Assembly (NCBI GenBank): GCA_949286405.1
Contig: CASECH010000191.1
Location: forward strand, 1 to 9,543
Source: an uncultured bacterium
GTDB taxonomy: Bacteria; Cyanobacteriota; Vampirovibrionia; Gastranaerophilales; Gastranaerophilaceae
Direction: 5' to 3'
DNA length: 9,543 nt
The number at the start of each line of letters is the position of its first letter. Position 1 is the stretch's first letter. A program made the translations under genes and the position numbers. This document shows, in pieces, positions 6,481 through 9,543 of this stretch. The notes below the pieces were generated by a model. That model had not been told where the DNA came from. It saw only the letters and a list, made by a program, of their open reading frames with translations, and ran no database searches.

Positions 6481-6912
6481 TTATTCATAAACTTTTTTCA
6501 ATGATTGACTTAGCATACCACTATATACATTGTATTCCACACAATTTGAATATGGTTTTATATTTTTTAATGTTTCTGAAATTGCTTCATGAGCTAAGTT
6601 TCTATCTTTTGAATTTCGCTTTACTATTGATGCATAAGTTAATGTAGACATTGCTGCTTTGTCTATTATTCTGCAACTTCTGTCAAAATCTGCTTCTGTT
6701 CTATTTTGTTTATTTTTCAATAATTCTGCATTACAAGCATTTTTCCATTTTGCTGTATATTTTATTGCTTTTTTAGGATTTTTTTGCAATTTCTCTCTCA
6801 TATTCGTCTGATAATAGTTTTCACATATATTTTGAAAATCATAATTATTTTCGTAATACCAAAAACTAAAAATTCCTAGTAATATAATAATAAATGCAAT
6901 AAGTCTACGCAT
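6481..6912 (-). CDS. Hypothetical membrane-anchored four-cysteine protein, 143 aa
   Basis: I do not recognise a family. From the ATG at 6912 the protein starts MRRLIAFIIILLGIFSFWYY, a basic N-terminus followed by one hydrophobic segment, so it is likely a signal anchor or uncleaved signal with the rest outside the cytoplasm. The remaining 120 residues look helical, with four cysteines at 30, 60, 80 and 124 that could form two disulfides. A TTG at 6939 would add nine residues ahead of the hydrophobic segment, but it lies on the candidate -10 box, so the ATG is preferred; AGG at 6923-6921 sits 8 nt before it. The gene is convergent with recJ (stop codons touch) and divergent from der. Its own promoter suggests independent expression. 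The role is unknown. Confidence 0.75.
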   Translation of the reverse strand: MRRLIAFIIILLGIFSFWYYENNYDFQNICENYYQTNMREKLQKNPKKAIKYTAKWKNACNAELLKNKQNRTEADFDRSCRIIDKAAMSTLTYASIVKRNSKDRNLAHEAISETLKNIKPYSNCVEYNVYSGMLSQSLKKVYE

Positions 6913-6938
6913 AATAAATACCTGTCTTTCTAACCCCA

Positions 6939-6944
6939 ATTATA
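6939..6944 (-). promoter_or_regulatory. Candidate -10 box for the four-cysteine protein gene
   Basis: Read on the minus strand, 6944-6939 is an exact TATAAT. Transcription would begin near 6932, giving a leader of about 20 nt with a short AGG Shine-Dalgarno before the ATG at 6912. No good -35 is seen at 17 bp (CTGAAG), so the call is moderate. Confidence 0.5.
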
Positions 6945-6991
6945 ATATAAAAAGAAAACTTCTTCAGACAAATTACCCGATTGTATAACTT

Positions 6992-7021
6992 TTTACAAAT
7001 ATAAATTGTCCATGCTATAAT
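6992..7021 (+). promoter_or_regulatory. Promoter of der, with leaderless start
   Basis: TTTACA (6992-6997) and TATAAT (7016-7021) are 18 bp apart, and TGC directly before the -10 makes it an extended element. The ATG of der is at 7028, 6 nt after the -10, so transcription should start at the start codon itself. There is no Shine-Dalgarno in the bases between (TGTTTT). This is the strongest case in the window for a leaderless mRNA. Confidence 0.75.
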
Positions 7022-7027
7022 TGTTTT

Positions 7028-8362
7028 ATGAGTAAAAAACCAATAGTAGCAATAGTAGGACGTCCAAATGTTGGAAAATCAACATTTGTAAACCGTTTAA
7101 TCGGCAACAGAAATTCAATAGTTGACGATCTACCGGGAGTTACCCGAGATAGAATCTATTTTGATGTAGAATGGCAAAATAAAATTTTCACCGTAATCGA
7201 TACAGGTGGTATTATTCCTGGAGATGAAGATGAAATTATGTTATCAATTTTTGATCAGGCTAAAATCGCTTGTGAAGAAGCTGATAAAATTATATTTGTT
7301 GTTGATGGAAAAGAAGGAGTTAATCCTGTTGATTTTGATATTGCAAATATTTTAAGACAATCAGGAAAACCTGTCTATCTTGCCGTTAATAAAATCGATA
7401 ATCCTAATTCACTTTTAATGACAAGCGATTTTTATTCACTTGCGATTGGAGAACCTATTGGCATATCTGCATTACATGGAAGCGGTGGAGTTGGGGATCT
7501 TTTGGATCTTGTAACTGATGGTTTTTCTAGGGATATAGAAAAAGAAGACGATGATACAATAAGAATCGCTATTGTGGGAAGACCAAATGCAGGAAAGTCA
7601 TCTATTGTAAATGCTATCTTGAATGAAAATAGAGTTATTGTTTCAAATATTTCAGGAACAACAAGAGATAGTATTGACAGCTCGGTTACTTATAAGGATA
7701 AAGAATTTATCATTGTAGATACTGCCGGTATTAGAAAAAAATCAAAAGTTGACTGGGGTGTAGAAAAATTTGCTGTCGATAGAGCTATTCGCTCAATAAG
7801 AGATTGCGATGTCGCACTTCTTGTAATTGATGCAAAAGAAGGAATTTCGGATCAGGATAAGAGAATTGCGTCAATCGTTACAGAAGCCGGTAAAGGATTG
7901 ATTATTGCTATCAACAAATGGGATTTGATTGAAGATAAAAAATCTAATACAATAAATCAATACAATAAAAAACTTGCAAATGATATTCCGTTTTTGGAAT
8001 TCGCTCCAAAAATTTATATTAGTGCAGTAACAAAACAAAGATTAAACCAAATCTTTGAAGAAGCTCAAAATGTTTATGCAGAATGTACTAAACGTATATC
8101 TACAGGGTTGTTAAATAAGGTTATAAAAGAAGCTTATATGCTTAACCCACCAACTTCTTCAAAAGGTAAACGTTTGAAAATTATGTATGTTACCCAAACT
8201 GGTATACAACCTCCTCATATCGTTATTTTTGCAAATAATGCTGATTTAATGAAAGATCATTACAAACGATATATTGAAAACAAATTAAGAGAAGTTTTTG
8301 GATTTTTTGGTACACCAATAAAATTGTCAGTAAGAGAAAGATCTGATAAAGATAAAAAATAA
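7028..8362 (+). CDS. der: Ribosome biogenesis GTPase Der (EngA)
   Basis: Der (444 aa) is a cytoplasmic GTPase with two tandem G domains, needed for late assembly of the 50S ribosomal subunit. G domain 1 has the P-loop GRPNVGKST (11-19), Thr39 in the switch I GVTRD, DTGG (58-61), NKID (121-124) and SAL (147-149). G domain 2 has GRPNAGKSS (184-192), the switch GTTRDS, DTAG (231-234), NKWD (296-299) and SAV (332-334). The C-terminal KH-like domain spans about 355-437, with NPPTSSKGKR and the basic tail. All G motifs are intact and the length is typical. The gene is monocistronic: its promoter faces away from the minus-strand gene at 6481-6912 and its TAA abuts the stop codon of the minus-strand gene at 8363. 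It has no Shine-Dalgarno, in keeping with a leaderless mRNA. Confidence 0.97.
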   Translation: MSKKPIVAIVGRPNVGKSTFVNRLIGNRNSIVDDLPGVTRDRIYFDVEWQNKIFTVIDTGGIIPGDEDEIMLSIFDQAKIACEEADKIIFVVDGKEGVNPVDFDIANILRQSGKPVYLAVNKIDNPNSLLMTSDFYSLAIGEPIGISALHGSGGVGDLLDLVTDGFSRDIEKEDDDTIRIAIVGRPNAGKSSIVNAILNENRVIVSNISGTTRDSIDSSVTYKDKEFIIVDTAGIRKKSKVDWGVEKFAVDRAIRSIRDCDVALLVIDAKEGISDQDKRIASIVTEAGKGLIIAINKWDLIEDKKSNTINQYNKKLANDIPFLEFAPKIYISAVTKQRLNQIFEEAQNVYAECTKRISTGLLNKVIKEAYMLNPPTSSKGKRLKIMYVTQTGIQPPHIVIFANNADLMKDHYKRYIENKLREVFGFFGTPIKLSVRERSDKDKK

Positions 8363-8527
8363 TTATTTCATTATTTTTGTTTGTAAATTTTGAAGTCTTG
8401 TTGTTATTATATAAGCAAGCGTTATATTGTTATTTGAATTATCACCGTTTGCATTCGCAAACATCATTGCATCAAATAATGTTTTACTTAAATTTGTTAT
8501 ATCCTCAAGTTCTTGTATTATGTCCAT
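8363..8527 (-). CDS. Hypothetical 54-aa small protein, divergent from HTH gene
   Basis: The minus-strand ORF from ATG 8527 to TAA 8365-8363 encodes 54 residues (MDIIQELEDITNLSKTLFDA at the start, TRLQNLQTKIMK at the end). The family is not recognised. It reads as two helices, an acidic amphipathic one and a C-terminal one with heptad-like I and L, joined by an asparagine-rich linker (NANGDNSNNN). It has no membrane segment and no cysteine. Support for coding: an extended -10 TGT-TATAAT (8555-8547) directly upstream, and a stop codon placed exactly against the der stop. Weak point: no good Shine-Dalgarno; GGAG at 8545-8542 is 14 nt from the ATG and may lie upstream of the transcript start. Being divergent from a small HTH regulator, it may be controlled by it or work with it, which is inference only. 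Confidence 0.55.
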   Translation of the reverse strand: MDIIQELEDITNLSKTLFDAMMFANANGDNSNNNITLAYIITTRLQNLQTKIMK

Positions 8528-8546
8528 AAAAGCTTTAATTTCTCCA

Positions 8547-8574
8547 ATTATAACATATATTTATACATTATAAT
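8547..8574. promoter_or_regulatory. Overlapping divergent promoters and possible operator
   Basis: Two exact TATAAT boxes face away from each other: minus strand at 8552-8547 (with TGT extension) and plus strand at 8574 end (8569-8574). They form the ends of an imperfect palindrome, ATTATAA at one side and TTATAAT at the other. Their polymerase footprints overlap, so use of one should hinder the other. Beside it are overlapping palindromes ATGTACAT (8575-8582) and TACATGTA (8578-8585). The neighbouring HTH protein is the natural candidate to bind here. Confidence 0.5.
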
Positions 8575-8616
8575 ATGTACATGTATAACATAATATGTTT
8601 TTATTGTCAAATAATA

Positions 8617-8622
8617 TATTAT
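8617..8622 (+). promoter_or_regulatory. Candidate -10 box for HTH gene (leaderless)
   Basis: TATTAT lies 6 nt before the ATG at 8629, the same spacing as for the phosphoesterase gene and der. There is no Shine-Dalgarno before 8629. No clear -35 is found at 17 bp. The TATAAT at 8569-8574 stands in the same relation to an in-frame ATG at 8581 and is the alternative. Confidence 0.4.
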
Positions 8623-8628
8623 TACCTT

Positions 8629-8838
8629 ATGGATATAAAGAAACAAATAAAAGTTCTGGTTGCAATGGAAGGAAAAACTTTGACTGATATTGCTGCAAAA
8701 ATTTACGGAGCAGATAATAAAAGAGCTGCACTGAATAATTTATCGCAAAAACTACGCAATAATACTGTCAAGTTTACTGAAATTGAACAAATTGCAGATA
8801 TTTTGGGATATGATATTGAGTTTAGAAAAAGAAAATAA
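8629..8838 (+). CDS. Small helix-turn-helix DNA-binding protein, 69 aa
   Basis: The protein from ATG 8629 begins MDIKKQIKVLVAMEGKTLTD and has the outline of a compact lambda-repressor/XRE-like HTH domain: helix 1 (residues 2-13), the turn-forming EGKTLTDIAAKIYG (14-27) and a recognition region ALNNLSQKLRNNTV (34-47), then EIEQIADILGYDIEF (51-65) and a basic tail. Small proteins of this type, ending in IADxLGYxIEF, occur in prophages and gut bacterial chromosomes and are thought to be transcription regulators. The frame stays open upstream to ATG 8581 and 8575, which would add a Tyr/Ile-rich stretch (CFYCQIIYYYL) not expected of an HTH protein; 8629 is preferred, but no Shine-Dalgarno decides it. 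It is divergent from the 54-aa gene and ends inside the stem of a bidirectional terminator. Targets are unknown; autoregulation is plausible. Confidence 0.78.
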   Translation: MDIKKQIKVLVAMEGKTLTDIAAKIYGADNKRAALNNLSQKLRNNTVKFTEIEQIADILGYDIEFRKRK

Positions 8839-8869
8839 AAAAAACGGAGAATTAATCTCCGTTTTTTTT
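8837..8869. terminator. Bidirectional terminator between HTH gene and paralog gene
   Basis: CGGAGA (8845-8850) pairs with TCTCCG (8856-8861) over a 5-nt loop ATTAA, and the stem is extended by eight A (8837-8844) facing eight T (8862-8869), 14 bp in all. It has a T-run on both strands, so it can end transcripts from either side. The stop codons of both convergent genes lie in its outer arms (8836-8838 and 8870-8868). Confidence 0.93.
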
Positions 8870-9260
8870 ATTCTTCATCTTGTTGTGTCTTAATCATACC
8901 TGATGTCACAGCATACATTGCGGCAGATATTTCTGCTGTAGAGCTAAATGGGCCATAAGATTTAATAAATTTTGCAACATCAAACGTATTCATATATTGT
9001 TGCAACATCGCTTTTGATTCTTCTGTTAAGTTCATTGTCGCAATTATGTTTTGAACATAATTATTAGCTTTTGTTTCGACATCACTTTCATCATAATCAG
9101 AACTTGATAGCTCTACAGAATCTTTTTCATCTTTTTTGTTTGCTTGAGAAGTTTTTTCTTTAGCTTTTTCTTCTTCAACTTTTTTGGAATCTTGTTCTTC
9201 TACTTCTTCTGCTGCTTTTGCTGATGAAGTGTAAGCTCCTGTTACATTTGAAATTTCCAT
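8868..9260 (-). CDS. Hypothetical 130-aa protein with FDVxKF C-terminal domain
   Basis: The family is not recognised. The N-terminal half (about 12-60) is low-complexity and charged, rich in E, K and S, and probably disordered. The C-terminal half (about 62-126) is helical with the landmarks NNY (66-68), FDVAKF (93-98) and AAMY (113-116). The same landmarks recur with matching spacing in the product of the next gene upstream on this strand (9335-9543), so the two are paralogs. There is no signal peptide or membrane segment and no cysteine. The opening MEISNVTGAY and later DSVELSSSD loosely recall FlgM or other flagellar small proteins, but the C-terminus does not fit and I do not claim it. 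Start: AAAGGA at 9275-9270 lies 9 nt before the ATG. The ATG is directly preceded by one arm of an inverted repeat, which may control translation. Confidence 0.8.
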   Translation of the reverse strand: MEISNVTGAYTSSAKAAEEVEEQDSKKVEEEKAKEKTSQANKKDEKDSVELSSSDYDESDVETKANNYVQNIIATMNLTEESKAMLQQYMNTFDVAKFIKSYGPFSSTAEISAAMYAVTSGMIKTQQDEE

Positions 9261-9307
9261 AAATATCCGTCCTTTCTAAAAATTTACATGTTTTTGGTCG
9301 GATATTT
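9261..9307 (-). promoter_or_regulatory. Inverted repeat in leader of the 130-aa gene
   Basis: AAATATCCG (9261-9269) and CGGATATTT (9299-9307) are perfect 9-bp inverted arms with a 29-nt loop. On the minus-strand mRNA the 3' arm ends directly at the ATG (9260) and the Shine-Dalgarno AAAGGA lies in the loop next to it. It may be a translational hairpin or a dyad operator. No convincing promoter was found for this gene; a TATAAA at 9313-9308 has no -35. Confidence 0.6.
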
Positions 9308-9312
9308 TTTAT

Positions 9313-9336
9313 AAAAACTTTAGTGTTTGTTAAGTT
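9313..9336 (-). terminator. Weak hairpin after the partial upstream gene
   Basis: On the minus strand AACTT (9336-9332) can pair with AAGTT (9320-9316), followed by T at 9315-9313. The 5-bp stem overlaps the stop codon of the partial gene and is too weak to be sure of; read-through into the 130-aa gene is equally possible, which would make the two paralogs one operon. Confidence 0.25.
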
Positions 9337-9543
9337 ATTTTAAAAGACTTTCTGTTTCATTATACATAATCATGTAAAAATCAGCACTTGTCAGGTTTGG
9401 ATTTTTTTTCATAAATTTTTTTACGTCAAAATTTGTTATATATTTATCCAGCTTTTTTACAACTTTTTCATTGTCTGAATTTTCATCCTTTAACTTATTT
9501 ATATAACTATTTGTCATATAAATAATATCATCTTCTGTCAAAA
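9335..9543 (-). CDS. Hypothetical paralog of the 130-aa protein, C-terminal part (5' end outside window)
   Basis: The frame is open from the right edge of the window to the stop at 9337-9335, about 69 residues. A TTG at 9541 and an ATG at 9517 are in frame, but the upstream end is not visible and the gene probably continues past the window. The sequence is lysine- and asparagine-rich and helical, with NSY, KYITNFDVKKFMKK and MIMY in the same order and spacing as in the product of 8868-9260; one residue of gap is enough to align about 58 positions. It therefore carries the same C-terminal domain. The 130-aa gene follows 74 nt downstream on the same strand, so this is a tandem duplication. There is no cysteine and no membrane segment in the visible part. 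The function is unknown. Confidence 0.75.
   Translation of the reverse strand, partial: LTEDDIIYMTNSYINKLKDENSDNEKVVKKLDKYITNFDVKKFMKKNPNLTSADFYMIMYNETESLLK

Noticed and set aside
6913..6939. TTG at 6939 as start of the four-cysteine protein
   Set aside because: It overlaps the candidate -10 box, so the codon would not be transcribed from that promoter, and it puts nine polar residues ahead of the signal-anchor; ATG 6912 has an AGG at proper distance.
8868..9260. FlgM-like anti-sigma factor
   Set aside because: Only short N-terminal and DSVELSS resemblances; the C-terminal FDVxKF domain is unlike the sigma-28 binding helices and no flagellar gene is in view.

Overview
The window is a low-GC, gene-dense stretch of bacterial chromosome made mainly of housekeeping genes, with several small unrecognised genes between them. 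The best lineage guess is the non-photosynthetic cyanobacterial sister group (Melainabacteria/Vampirovibrionia, for example Gastranaerophilales). The carboxyl-terminal protease has the QNW plus ASLNDPYTKFLDP block typical of cyanobacterial CtpA, and the sigma factor has an IGRIKLL region 1.2 and a LSPRERDVLRLRFGMDDGR region 4. A low-GC Firmicute cannot be excluded without a tree.

Layout, left to right. (1) 1-1505: the 3' end of a probable DNA primase gene (dnaG) overlaps rpoD, the primary sigma factor, by 8 nt; a strong hairpin terminator follows. (2) 1506-2736: a membrane-anchored calcineurin-like phosphoesterase with a -10 box 6 nt before its ATG; an unreported-looking 51-aa small protein with its own promoter and Shine-Dalgarno; and a long structured leader for the next gene. 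(3) 2737-4047: ctpA, a secreted PDZ serine protease, followed by two tandem hairpins, the second a classical terminator. (4) 4093-6480: recJ, the single-strand DNA exonuclease. (5) 6481-7027: a convergent gene for a 143-aa membrane-anchored four-cysteine protein, then divergent promoters. (6) 7028-8362: der (engA), the double GTPase of ribosome assembly, apparently leaderless. (7) 8363-8869: a 54-aa minus-strand gene divergent from a 69-aa helix-turn-helix gene, sharing a short AT-rich control region, closed by a bidirectional terminator. (8) 8868-9543: two minus-strand genes whose products share a C-terminal domain (FDVxKF...MY), a tandem paralogous pair; the second runs off the window.

The housekeeping genes cover replication priming (DnaG), global transcription (RpoD), repair (RecJ), envelope proteolysis (CtpA) and ribosome biogenesis (Der). 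No mobile element, CRISPR array, tRNA or rRNA was seen. I found no convincing new multi-gene system. The points most worth a second look are the repeated -10 box placed exactly 6 nt before start codons (leaderless mRNAs), the paralogous FDVxKF pair with a hairpin over its start, the divergent small-protein/HTH pair, and two convergent junctions where opposing stop codons abut with no spacer.
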